Assembly (NCBI RefSeq): GCF_014205295.1
Contig: NZ_JACHNF010000001.1
Location: 5,022,001-5,086,000, forward strand
Origin: Kribbella solani
Lineage (GTDB): Bacteria; Actinomycetota; Actinomycetes; Propionibacteriales; Kribbellaceae
Length of the DNA: 64,000 bases
Direction of reading: 5' to 3'
Position numbers and translations under genes: made by a program. How positions within the stretch are numbered: position 1 is the first letter of the stretch; each line of letters begins with the position of its first letter. The notes under the pieces were generated by a model, which saw only the letters and a list, made by a program, of their open reading frames with translations, had not been told where the DNA came from and ran no database searches. This document shows positions 1-6,706 of the stretch, piece after piece.

Positions 1-1
1 C

Positions 2-199
2 ACGTACCGCGATGCCCTTGCCTTCCACAAGGGGTTCGGCCGGGCGCTGTGGATCGCCGCGGTCCTCGCCGCGGCCGGTGGCGTGATCGCGTGGGTGACC
101 CTCGGCGAGCGCGGGGCGCCGCGGCAGCACCTCGTACGCCATCACCGGCACTGCGCGCTCGAGGCGCCACCACTGGCGGATCGCGAGAACGCCAGGTGA
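2..199 (+). CDS. C-terminal fragment of a membrane transporter, probably MFS
   Basis: This frame is open from the window edge and ends at TGA 197-199, leaving 65 codons of a C terminus. It shows FHKGFGRALW followed by a hydrophobic stretch (about residues 16-36, Ala/Val/Ile rich) that fits a last transmembrane helix. A basic, His/Arg-rich hydrophilic tail follows. The pattern matches the last helix and cytoplasmic tail of drug:proton antiporters of the DHA2 type, but so little is present that the family is an inference. The next gene begins 39 bp downstream on the same strand with its own promoter-like sequence. Confidence 0.5.
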   Translation, partial: TYRDALAFHKGFGRALWIAAVLAAAGGVIAWVTLGERGAPRQHLVRHHRHCALEAPPLADRENAR

Positions 200-237
200 T
201 TTGTCGACATTGACCCTCGGCCGGTTAAGATACGTTC

Positions 238-1158
238 GTGTTAAAACAGCTGACGCGGGCGTGGGGCAGGGCGGCGTACGGTGCCGCGGCGATGGGGATC
301 GCGCTGGGATGCGCGGGAGTGATGTCGGAGGTGGTCGGCAACCGGTACCTTCCGGCGGCGGTCTGCACGCTCGTCGCCGTCCTGCTGATCCGCCCGTTCC
401 GCCGCGTCGAAGAACTGGGCCTCAAGCCGCGCTCCGGGGCCGGCTTGCGTGGTTCCGGGCTCCGGAACGGCCCGCGTGGCTTGGGGTCTCGGACCGGGTT
501 CAGCTTTCGGAACGGCCTGCGTGGGTTCGGGTTCGGCGTGTTGGTGACCGGTGGTTGCGCGGCGGTGGTGCTGGGCGCGGGAACCCTCGCGGGCTGGATC
601 TCCTGGGGCAGCTTTCACCCCGGTGACGTGCTCGTCTTCCTGATCACCAACGCCGTCGTCGCGATCCTGCTGGAGGCGTTCCCGGAAGAGCTCACGCTCC
701 GCGGACACACCTGGTCAGCGCTGCGATCACACCACCGCGGCCTCATCGCCGCCCTCGGTACGACACTGCTTTTCCTACTCGTACCAGGCTTCTCGACCGT
801 CGTGCAGCTCGTGCTCAGCCGGATCCTGGGCCTCGACAGCCCCGGCCTGAGCCTGGCACCAGCCGGCCAGGACCCGGTCTCGTACTTCATCCTGCTGACC
901 GTCTTCGGCCTCACCCTGATCGCCGCCCGGCAAGCCACCGGATCGCTGTGGACGAGCATCGGCACCCATCTCACGTTCCTGACCGTGAACCGCCTGACCG
1001 TCGACGGCGCCGACCGCGATTCCGGCTGGTCCGCCGACCTCGCCAGCCCGGACGTACTGCTCCTGATCCCGCTCTATTTGTTGCTCGCGGCAATCATCTA
1101 CCGGCGGACGGCCAGGTACGCGGCGCGCGTTTCGGGCGCGAGCCGTTCGATCGCGTAG
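238..1158 (+). CDS. CPBP family intramembrane metalloprotease (CAAX/ABI type)
   Basis: A 306-residue polytopic membrane protein. The diagnostic CPBP/Abi motif is visible near residues 148-155 as PEELTLRG, which contains the catalytic EExxxR. Further metal ligands are expected in later helices; the segment around GTHLTFLTVN fits the usual His-containing helix. The family includes prenyl-CAAX endopeptidases and bacteriocin-immunity proteins; the substrate here is unknown. Between the second and third hydrophobic segments is a Gly/Arg-rich insert (about residues 61-100) built from short repeats. The GTG start at 238 lies six bases after a TAAGAT box with no Shine-Dalgarno, which suggests a leaderless transcript. 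The last 61 bp overlap the convergent AlkD-like gene. Confidence 0.85.
   Translation: MLKQLTRAWGRAAYGAAAMGIALGCAGVMSEVVGNRYLPAAVCTLVAVLLIRPFRRVEELGLKPRSGAGLRGSGLRNGPRGLGSRTGFSFRNGLRGFGFGVLVTGGCAAVVLGAGTLAGWISWGSFHPGDVLVFLITNAVVAILLEAFPEELTLRGHTWSALRSHHRGLIAALGTTLLFLLVPGFSTVVQLVLSRILGLDSPGLSLAPAGQDPVSYFILLTVFGLTLIAARQATGSLWTSIGTHLTFLTVNRLTVDGADRDSGWSADLASPDVLLLIPLYLLLAAIIYRRTARYAARVSGASRSIA
455..535 (+). repeat. Imperfect repeat inside the CPBP gene
   Basis: CGGAACGGCCYGCGTGG occurs at 463-479 and again at 508-524, 45 bp (15 codons) apart, with one C/T difference. Together with flanking GCGTGGNTTCGG pieces it encodes the alternating xRNGxRGxG motif of the cytosolic insert. The offset is a multiple of three, so the repeat keeps the frame. 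Confidence 0.7.
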
Positions 1159-1829
1159 CGCAGCATCGTCCGCGGCATCCGCGCCGCGTACTCGTCGAGA
1201 AACGCGAGCAGCTCCGGCTCCGACACCCGCTTGCCGGCCTCCCGCAGCATCCAGCCGGACGCCTTGTGGATCAGGTCCTCCCGATCATCGAGGACCAGCG
1301 CGGACAGCTTGTACGTATCGGTGGTCTGGCCTTGCCCGATCAGAAACTGTGTCGCGACCAGCGCGATCCGACGTTCCCACAGCGAGCTGGAGCGGACCAG
1401 CGTGTAGAGCTCCGCGCGCGACTTGTCGAGCAGGTAGCCGCCCACGATTTGCGGTGCACTGCAGTCGACCAGATCCCAGTTGTTGATGTACGCCGTACCG
1501 CGCAGGTACAGGTCGTGGATCGCGGTCAGCTCCGCCGGGTTCGCCGTACGCGGCTTGAGGCTGCGAGTGGCGCGATCGGCGAGCAGACAGAGGATCGTGA
1601 GCCGGTGCTCGTGCACCGGACTGGTCAGCGCCTTCTCCAGCTCGGCCAGCGGAAGATCGGCGCGCAGGTACGGCTTCAGGATGCCGCGGATCGTCGACAG
1701 TTTCACGCCGATCATCCGGTCACCATGCCCGTACCCACCGGGCTGCAGCTGGAAGTAGCGGGACAGCACGTCGGCCACCGCGGGATCACCCGCCGCGTCG
1801 ACCTCGGCAAGCAGTTCGTCGGTACTCAC
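1098..1829 (-). CDS. DNA alkylation repair protein, AlkD-like HEAT-repeat glycosylase
   Basis: A 243-residue all-alpha protein of the DNA alkylation repair family. It shows the family's key stretch YINNWDLVD (near residues 116-124), in which Trp and Asp contact the DNA and the cationic base. The HEAT-like segments SSLWERRIALVATQFLI and DLIHKASGWMLREAGKR are also typical. AlkD-type enzymes excise N3- and N7-alkylated purines. The GTG start at 1829 overlaps the stop of the upstream SDR gene (GTGA), so the two are probably co-transcribed and translationally coupled. Its 3' end overlaps the convergent CPBP gene by 61 bp. Length is normal for the family (about 230). Confidence 0.9.
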   Translation of the reverse strand: MSTDELLAEVDAAGDPAVADVLSRYFQLQPGGYGHGDRMIGVKLSTIRGILKPYLRADLPLAELEKALTSPVHEHRLTILCLLADRATRSLKPRTANPAELTAIHDLYLRGTAYINNWDLVDCSAPQIVGGYLLDKSRAELYTLVRSSSLWERRIALVATQFLIGQGQTTDTYKLSALVLDDREDLIHKASGWMLREAGKRVSEPELLAFLDEYAARMPRTMLRYAIERLAPETRAAYLAVRR

Positions 1830-2560
1830 ACCAGCAACCCTCCACTCGCCCGCAGGTTCTGCCCGGTCATCCAGCGGCCGTCCGGCCCGGCCAGGAACGC
1901 CACCACGTCCGCGACCTCGGCCGGTTCGCCCATCCGGCCGAGCGCGGTGATGCCGACCAGCATCGCCTCGGCCTCCGGCGGATTGTGGCCGTGGAACATG
2001 TCGGTGTTCGTCGCGCCCGGCGAGACCGTGTTCACGGTGATCGCGCGCGGGCCGTACTCGCGGGCGGCGACCTTCACGAACTGCTCGACGGCGGCCTTGC
2101 TCGCGGCGTACAGCGAGATGCCCGCTCCGGGCACGACCGTGTTCAAGGTGGAGAGCGCGATGATCCGGCCGCCGTCGGGGAGCACCCGGCCGGCCCGCTG
2201 GATCGCGAAGTACGGCCCCTTGACGTTGGTCGCGAACAACTCGTCGTAGTCGGCGGCGGTGACGTCGTCGATCGGCTTCACCATCGACCGGGCCGCGTTG
2301 CAGACGAAGATGTCCAGCGTTCCGGTCGGTGCGGCGGCCTGGTCGAACAGCCCGTCGATACCGGAAAGGTCCGCCTGGTCGGCGCGTACGGCGATCGCCT
2401 TGCCACCGGACTGCTCGACAACTTCATCCGCCGCCGACGCGTTGCTCGAGTACGTGAAGGTGACCACCGCGCCGTCCGCGGCGAGCCGCCGAACGATCGC
2501 CGCGCCGATGCCACGGGACCCCCCGGTGACCAGCGCCGCCTTGCCGTCCAGAACGCCCAT
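1826..2560 (-). CDS. SDR family NAD(P)-dependent oxidoreductase
   Basis: A 244-residue classical short-chain dehydrogenase. The Rossmann nucleotide-binding motif TGGSRGIG sits at residues 12-19. The usual NNAG motif is represented by CNAAR near 87, the catalytic Ser lies in the STLNT segment, and YAASK supplies Tyr and Lys near 152-156. The C-terminal MTGQNLRASGG matches the FabG-like ending. The substrate cannot be read from sequence; FabG-like 3-oxoacyl reductases and sugar or steroid dehydrogenases share this layout. It precedes the alkD-like gene with a 4-bp overlap. Confidence 0.92.
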   Translation of the reverse strand: MGVLDGKAALVTGGSRGIGAAIVRRLAADGAVVTFTYSSNASAADEVVEQSGGKAIAVRADQADLSGIDGLFDQAAAPTGTLDIFVCNAARSMVKPIDDVTAADYDELFATNVKGPYFAIQRAGRVLPDGGRIIALSTLNTVVPGAGISLYAASKAAVEQFVKVAAREYGPRAITVNTVSPGATNTDMFHGHNPPEAEAMLVGITALGRMGEPAEVADVVAFLAGPDGRWMTGQNLRASGGLLV

Positions 2561-2748
2561 GCGAGCTTGTCTATCACCTCACTGGGTCCGCCGTCTGACA
2601 GCGCTTACAGGTCGGGAGGTCACGCTCCGGTGGCCATCGCCGGAACACCCGTTGTGACGGCTGCTCGTTCGGGCATACGGTGAGACCAGGGCAGTTCCAC
2701 TCCGCCAGGACTTCGCGTTCGTGGCGCTACCCGGGGGAGACAGCACGC

Positions 2749-3132
2749 GTGACAGGCAACCCAGAGCCGCGGGACGGCGACATGATCAGAACCACCTTCG
2801 ACGCTGTGACCGAGGAACTGGAACCCGGCGTACTGCTGGTCCGGTTGTCCGGTGAGATCGACATCGCCAGCACCGACTTCGCGGCCGAGGCGATCCGCGC
2901 CGCCGTCGCGCCACCGGCCCGGCTGGTGCTGATCGACGTCTCCGCCGTCACCTTCTGCAGCTCGGCCGGCCTCGGCAACCTGGTCGAGGCCCGCAACCTG
3001 GCCGGCGAACACAACATCACCCTCGCCCTGGTCGGCGTCGGCCGCCCGGTGGACCGCCCACTGACCGTCACCGGCCTCGGCAACCAGTTCCGCATCTACG
3101 CCAGCGCCGAACAGGCCCTCTCCGAGCTCTGA
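2749..3132 (+). CDS. STAS-domain anti-sigma factor antagonist
   Basis: About 127 residues containing one STAS domain. SGEIDIAS marks the first strand and helix, and DVSAVTFCSSAGLGNL is the phosphorylation loop; the Ser in CSSAGL corresponds to the residue phosphorylated by an anti-sigma kinase. By family, dephosphorylated protein binds the kinase and frees a sigma factor, as in general stress control. The GTG at 2749 is preferred because GGGGGAGA lies about ten bases upstream; an in-frame ATG at 2782 is the alternative. No partner kinase or sigma gene is adjacent, so it is probably one of several orphan SpoIIAA/RsbV-like proteins. Confidence 0.87.
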   Translation: MTGNPEPRDGDMIRTTFDAVTEELEPGVLLVRLSGEIDIASTDFAAEAIRAAVAPPARLVLIDVSAVTFCSSAGLGNLVEARNLAGEHNITLALVGVGRPVDRPLTVTGLGNQFRIYASAEQALSEL

Positions 3133-3335
3133 CCTGCGCCCGCTCGGGCACTTTCCATAAAAGATGCCGATGGCAACCTTTGGCGCCGGTGGCGGCGGCC
3201 ACGGCGTACCAACTTCCCGGTGATTTCGGGCGTACGGATACCATCGTTGTGCCGGCCTCGACACCGAGAGCTATCGCCTGCACGACCATCAACCGGAGAT
3301 GCGATAGCGTCCGGGGTCTCCGACAAAGGAAAGTC

Positions 3336-4064
3336 ATGGGTGAGCTGAGCAAGATCGTGGTCGTGGTGCCGACCTACAACGAGCGGGAGAACCTTCCCGT
3401 CCTGGCCGGGCTGCTGTCCGACCTGAACCTGCCCGGGCTGGAGCTTCTCGTTGTCGACGACAACTCCCCCGACGGCACCGGCGACGTCGCCGACGAGCTG
3501 GCGAAGGAGTCGCCGGAAAAGGTCGGCGTCCTGCACCGAACCGTCAAGGACGGCCTCGGCCGCGCGTACATCGCCGGGATCACCCGCGCCCTGGACGAGG
3601 GCGCGGACATCGTGATCCAGATGGACGCGGACCTGTCGCACCCCGCCTCGGTGGTCCCGATCATGGTCGAGACCCTGCGGACCACCGACGCCGGCGTGGT
3701 GATCGGCTCCCGGTACGTCCCCGGCGGCTCCGCTGCGGCCGAGTGGGGCTGGCACCGCCGGGCCCTGTCCGCCTGGGCCAACTTCTACGTGAACGCGATC
3801 CTGCGCCTGCACGTGAAGGACGCCACCGCCGGCTTCAAGGCCTGGAAGGCCGACACCCTGCGCTGGATCGACGTCGCGTCGATCAAGAGCAACGGGTACT
3901 CGTTCCAGGTCGAGATGAACTACCGGACCGTGAAGCGCGGCCTGAAGATCGCCGAGGTACCAATCCGCTTCGAGGAACGCACCGAAGGCGTCTCCAAGAT
4001 GAGCCTCAAGGTACAACTCGAGTCCGCCCTGATGCCCTGGAAACTCCTCTTCAACCGAACCTGA
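3336..4064 (+). CDS. ppm1: Polyprenol monophosphomannose synthase (GT2)
   Basis: A 242-residue family 2 glycosyltransferase. The order of motifs is typical of dolichol/polyprenol-phosphate mannose synthases: VPTYNERENL at the N terminus, DDNSPDGTGD (UDP/GDP binding), QMDADLSHP carrying the metal-binding DxD, and GSRYVPGG, then the acceptor-loop region. The enzyme transfers mannose from GDP-mannose to polyprenyl phosphate on the inner membrane face, supplying lipoglycan and protein O-mannosylation pathways. Length matches the stand-alone catalytic domain; the acyltransferase half found fused in mycobacteria is absent here. The ATG at 3336 has a good RBS (AAAGGAAAG). Confidence 0.9.
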   Translation: MGELSKIVVVVPTYNERENLPVLAGLLSDLNLPGLELLVVDDNSPDGTGDVADELAKESPEKVGVLHRTVKDGLGRAYIAGITRALDEGADIVIQMDADLSHPASVVPIMVETLRTTDAGVVIGSRYVPGGSAAAEWGWHRRALSAWANFYVNAILRLHVKDATAGFKAWKADTLRWIDVASIKSNGYSFQVEMNYRTVKRGLKIAEVPIRFEERTEGVSKMSLKVQLESALMPWKLLFNRT

Positions 4065-4425
4065 CCGGTCAGACCCGATCGTCCCCTGACCCGATCAGAC
4101 CTGACCACCACCTGATCAGAGCCGATCGTCACCTGACCTGATCGTCGCCTCCCGCCGCCGTACGCCACCCGGCCGTACGGCGGCCGCGGCACGCCCAGTA
4201 CCAACCACCCACCCCTCACCCACGCGGCGCGCTCCCCTCGCCCGTCCGCCCCGCTCACCACTTCGCCCGCGCACCCGCCGTCCCGCTCGCCGAGGCCGGT
4301 TCCGCATCTGCGCCGGCGCACTCACCCGACGGCTCGCTCGCCCGTCACCCCGCCCGCTCACCCGGGCCGACCCCCGTACCTGCACCGGCGCGCTCACCCG
4401 ACGCCCGCTCACCGGCGAGGCCCGC
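4065..4425. repeat. Gene-free repetitive spacer
   Basis: No gene is visible in this 361-bp convergent spacer. Its first 80 bp hold five GATC sites (4077, 4093, 4114, 4124, 4140) embedded in degenerate CCTGAYC/CCGATC units. Its second part is built of GCTCACCCG-like units, including the 19-mer CCGGCGCRCTCACCCGACG at 4313-4331 and 4385-4403. The repeats are degenerate and could act as a transcription sink or be slippage products. Confidence 0.6.
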
Positions 4426-4767
4426 TCACCCGTACCCGAGCTCGTGCAATCGGGCGTCGTCGATCCCGAAGTGATGTGCGATCTCGTGCACCACCGTGAT
4501 GTTCACCTCATCCACGACGTCCTCGACGGTCTCGCAGATCGCCAGCGTCGGATTCCGGTAGATCGTGATCCGATCCGGCAGCACCCCGCCGTAGTAGTGC
4601 CCGCGTTCGGTCAGCGGAATTCCCTCGTAGATCCCCAGCAGGTCGCGCTCACCCACCGGCGGCTCGTCCTCCACGAACACCGCCACGTTGTCGATCAGCG
4701 CCGCCAGCTCCGCCGGCACCTCGTCCAGCGCCTGCGAAACCAGCACTTCGAAGTCCGCCCGACTCAT
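4426..4767 (-). CDS. Small zincin-type metallopeptidase family protein
   Basis: A 113-residue protein ending with VVHEIAHHFGIDDARL, a clear HExxHxxGxxD zinc-binding site close to the C terminus. This is the minimal metallopeptidase family (formerly DUF1025), with an N-terminal half resembling VAVFVEDEPP and GIYEGIPLTERG. The two His and the Glu of HEIAHH would be metal ligands and base; a substrate is not established for the family. ATG 4767 is preferred because GGACGGG lies eight bases upstream; a GTG at 4776 is possible. It stands alone, convergent with the mannosyltransferase and divergent from the tRNA cluster. Confidence 0.85.
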   Translation of the reverse strand: MSRADFEVLVSQALDEVPAELAALIDNVAVFVEDEPPVGERDLLGIYEGIPLTERGHYYGGVLPDRITIYRNPTLAICETVEDVVDEVNITVVHEIAHHFGIDDARLHELGYG

Positions 4768-4860
4768 CTCGATCACCCGTCCAGTATCTCGTTTTGGATG
4801 CTGGCCCGGTCTCCTCTATGCTTACGGCTGTCCCTGGAGCTTCGGCTCCCGCGGGTCCGA

Positions 4861-4933
4861 GTCCCCATCGTCTAGTGGCCTAGGACGCTGCCCTTTCAAG
4901 GCGGTAACGCGGGTTCGAATCCCGTTGGGGATA
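4861..4933 (+). tRNA. tRNA-Glu (TTC)
   Basis: A 73-nt cloverleaf. The acceptor arm GTCCCCA pairs with TGGGGAT, the anticodon stem CTGCC pairs with GGCGG around the loop CTTTCAA, and the T arm contains GGTTCGAATCC. The anticodon TTC is at 4895-4897. CCA is not encoded. Confidence 0.97.
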
Positions 4934-4992
4934 CGGTCGAAAGACCGGTGCAAGAAGTAGCTCGAAGATGCTGTAAGATCATCGAGTCATCT

Positions 4993-5066
4993 GGCCCAGT
5001 GGCGCAGTTGGTTAGCGTGCCGCCCTGTCACGGCGGAGGTCGCGGGTTCGAGTCCCGTCTGGGTCG
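4993..5066 (+). tRNA. tRNA-Asp (GTC)
   Basis: A 74-nt cloverleaf with acceptor GGCCCAG/CTGGGTC, D-loop with GTTGGTTAG, anticodon loop CTGTCAC (GTC at 5027-5029) and T arm GGTTCGAGTCC. It lies 59 bp after tRNA-Glu on the same strand, probably in one transcript. Confidence 0.97.
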
Positions 5067-5115
5067 CAGGAGAAGAGGCGGCGGTGTGAAAACACCGCCG
5101 CCAACCTTTCTCCCC

Positions 5116-5188
5116 GGTCAGGTAGCTCAGCTGGTAGAGCGTCCGCCTGAAAAGCGGAAGGTCGGCGGTTCGAGACCGCCCCTGACCA
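5116..5188 (+). tRNA. tRNA-Phe (GAA); integration target
   Basis: A 73-nt cloverleaf with acceptor GGTCAGG/CCTGACC, anticodon stem TCCGC/GCGGA, loop CTGAAAA (GAA at 5149-5151) and T arm GGTTCGAGACC. The half from the anticodon to two bases past the gene end is repeated exactly at 6573-6612, the pattern left when a tyrosine-recombinase element integrates into the 3' end of a tRNA gene. No terminator follows this copy directly. Confidence 0.97.
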
Positions 5189-5190
5189 CC
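5151..5190 (+). repeat. Putative attachment site, left copy (tRNA-Phe 3' end)
   Basis: Forty bases, from the last anticodon position through the T arm and acceptor plus two bases, are identical to 6573-6612. Identity stops at both edges (5150 A versus 6572 G; 5191 C versus 6613 T). This defines a direct-repeat boundary of an insertion. Confidence 0.85.
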
Positions 5191-5300
5191 CCTCCTCACC
5201 TGCGGTTCCTCGCTCTGAGAATCGTCAGGACCGTCAGTCAGTTCGGCGGGGTGTGGATAGCTTCGCTACGCCGAGCGTCTGCTGAGAGTAATCTGGTGCC

Positions 5301-5591
5301 ATGACTGCTCAGCCGATGCAGAGCTCGCCGGACGACCCCAGCGAGATCCTCCGTCTATTGCCGGCGAAGTGGCATGAGCAGTTCCTCAGCGAGTACCACG
5401 GCGCTCTGGATGCTGCCCACGAGGTGTGGCGCTTCCAGCAACTGCGGGACGTGTTGCACCTCTGGCGCCTGCGGGCGGTCGCGTACTCCGGTCCGGGCTT
5501 CGATGATGCACTACAAGCGACCCGCGAGGATCGACCTGACGAGTTCGTTTCGGCCGAGCAGGCGATACCGGGCTGGCCCGATCGGCTGTGA
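5301..5591 (+). CDS. DUF6247-like protein, putative antitoxin
   Basis: A 96-residue acidic, helical protein with the stretch FLSEYHGALDAAHEVWRFQQL followed by LHLWRLRAVAYSGPGFDDAL, which I recognise as the DUF6247 pattern of actinobacteria. Its gene ends in GTGA, overlapping the start of a small RelE/ParE-like gene. This is the usual antitoxin-first order of type II toxin-antitoxin operons, so an antitoxin role is inferred from position. TAATCT lies six bases before the ATG with no Shine-Dalgarno, suggesting a leaderless transcript. It has no obvious DNA-binding motif. It lies inside the tRNA-Phe mini-island. Confidence 0.75.
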   Translation: MTAQPMQSSPDDPSEILRLLPAKWHEQFLSEYHGALDAAHEVWRFQQLRDVLHLWRLRAVAYSGPGFDDALQATREDRPDEFVSAEQAIPGWPDRL

Positions 5592-5833
5592 GCTATCGCG
5601 TGGAGTTTCACGCATCCGCACTGGCCCAGCTGCAAGGACTGCCTTCATCGGCATTCGACGCTTTGGTCGAACGTGTCAGCAAACTGGTCGGTGCGCCGTG
5701 GGAGACCCAAACCCTCGATCGAGATGAGCCGAGCTTTCGGCAATGCACCTTCGGTGGCCTCGGGCTGCTGTCCTTCCATGTCGACGACGATCGCGAGCAG
5801 ATCCGGATCTTCGACGTGACTTGGGTCGGCTGA
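5588..5833 (+). CDS. RelE/ParE-like toxin candidate
   Basis: An 81-residue basic-to-neutral protein, the right size for a RelE/ParE fold. The N-terminal SYRVEFHASALAQLQGLP resembles the first strand and helix of the family (xxyrVxfxpxAxxxLxxLP). The C-terminal half, ending LSFHVDDDREQIRIFDVTWVG, resembles the last antiparallel strands. RelE-like proteins cleave mRNA on the ribosome and ParE-like ones poison gyrase; the sequence does not decide between them. Typical catalytic Arg/Lys/Tyr residues near the C terminus are not obvious, so activity is uncertain. The GTG start at 5588 overlaps the upstream stop. Confidence 0.7.
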   Translation: MSYRVEFHASALAQLQGLPSSAFDALVERVSKLVGAPWETQTLDRDEPSFRQCTFGGLGLLSFHVDDDREQIRIFDVTWVG

Positions 5834-5836
5834 GCA

Positions 5837-6345
5837 ATGACTTGTCTACCGTTGGTCCTCACGGGTGGACCCGCGGTGGGTAAGAGCGTAACGGCACGCA
5901 CCCTCGCGGAACGTCGCCCGAGGTGTGCCTTCGTCGATGTGGATGACGTGCGCCAACTCGTCGTCACCGGTGCTGCCGCTCCGTGGGAGGGAGAGCAAGG
6001 CCGAGAACAGCAATGGCTCGGTGTGACAAACGCCTGCAGCCTGGCACGCAATTTCCTGACCATGGGAATTGAGGTCGTCGTCGCTGACGTACTCACGCCA
6101 GAGACCTGCGACCTGTACAGACGCGAGCTACCCGGGTGCCTGATCGTACATATGACGGTCGGTTTGCCAGAGGCGATGCGGCGTGCGGCGTCCCGTCAGG
6201 TCTGGCTGACTGACCATGAATTCCGAATGCTGCACGAGGCGGACGCAGCGAGCCCCCTGCCGCCGACCATCGCATCCAGGTCGACACACTCGACTTGGAG
6301 AACCAGGCCGAGAAGGTGGAAAGACTCTGGGGAGCAAGTCGATGA
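5837..6345 (+). pseudogene. Frameshifted P-loop phosphotransferase/AAA-type kinase
   Basis: The ATG is three bases after the toxin-like stop. The first 140 codons encode a P-loop kinase fold: TGGPAVGKSVTA (Walker A near residues 9-20), FVDVDDVRQLV (strand with acidic residues) and EVVVADVLTP. After LHEADAASP the frame becomes implausible, while the +1 frame continues with a typical ending (DHRIQVDTLDLENQ, then ERLWGASR) and stops at TGA 6343-6345. Adding one C to the five-C run at 6253-6257 restores a single frame of about 169 residues, the family's normal length. The family resembles chloramphenicol-phosphotransferase-like ATPases; its substrate is unknown. A sequencing error cannot be excluded. 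Confidence 0.75.
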
Positions 6346-6572
6346 TCCGCCCGGTGGCGACCCAGGATGTGCAGGACCGGTGTCGACTGTCCCGGCGGGT
6401 GCCGAACGACTCGGTGTGAATGGCATCGAAGAGGTCGTGAGCGCCCGAGATCGCGCTGCTGGCCGACCGCAACGAGGACCGCAACGGGCAACGTCAGCAA
6501 CCGACCTCGCCATACGGAGCGACTCACTGAGCAACTGTTCTCGTAGGCAGCCCGACAGCCGCAGTCGAACTG
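6346..6572. other. Gene-poor end of the mini-island
   Basis: No intact gene is visible. A 25-codon frame starting ATG 6341 (overlapping the kinase stop as ATGA) begins MIRPVATQDV, like the first strand of a GNAT acetyltransferase, but stops at 6419. It may be the stump of a deleted gene. The rest shows no integrase-like sequence in any frame. Confidence 0.35.
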
Positions 6573-6612
6573 AAAGCGGAAGGTCGGCGGTTCGAGACCG
6601 CCCCTGACCACC
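6573..6612 (+). repeat. Putative attachment site, right copy
   Basis: An exact 40-bp copy of the tRNA-Phe 3' half (5151-5190) without the 5' half of the tRNA. The sequence just upstream (GCAGTCGAACTG) does not extend the cloverleaf, so this copy is not a functional tRNA. Confidence 0.85.
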
Positions 6613-6618
6613 TTCAAA

Positions 6619-6649
6619 CCCTCTCCACTCAAAGCGGGGAGGGATTTTT
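6619..6649 (+). terminator. Rho-independent terminator downstream of the right att copy
   Basis: CCCTCTCC (6619-6626) pairs with GGGGAGGG (6636-6643), an 8-bp stem with one G-T pair, followed by ATTTTTCTTT. It starts seven bases after the duplicated tRNA end, where the terminator of tRNA-Phe would normally be. The insertion therefore seems to have separated tRNA-Phe from its terminator. Confidence 0.8.
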
Positions 6650-6706
6650 CTTTCCCACGTGTACTACGCAGGCGCTTCCTTCGTGGCTTCGTCGGTAGGG
6701 TGGGGT

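Larger units (their letters stand above)
5191..6612. mobile_element. 1.4-kb mini-island inserted at tRNA-Phe
   Basis: The DNA between the two 40-bp direct repeats carries a two-gene toxin/antitoxin-like operon, a frameshifted P-loop phosphotransferase and about 230 bp without an intact gene. No integrase or excisionase is visible, so it is either a remnant of a larger integrative element after internal deletion or a small element mobilised in trans. The neighbours on both sides are normal chromosomal genes. Confidence 0.7.

Noticed and set aside
948..2249. Long plus-strand frame of 433 codons opposite the AlkD-like and SDR genes
   Set aside because: It is Arg/Pro-rich shadow coding; both minus-strand genes have clear domains and coupled starts.
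4311..4410. Possible CRISPR-like array
   Set aside because: Only two copies of a 19-mer at 72-bp distance and no cas genes; a simple duplicated spacer fits better.
4948..5304. Open frames across the tRNA cluster, with phrases such as GLEPATSAVTG on the reverse strand
   Set aside because: They are the well-known false proteins produced by translating tRNA T arms; the tRNA genes explain all of the sequence.
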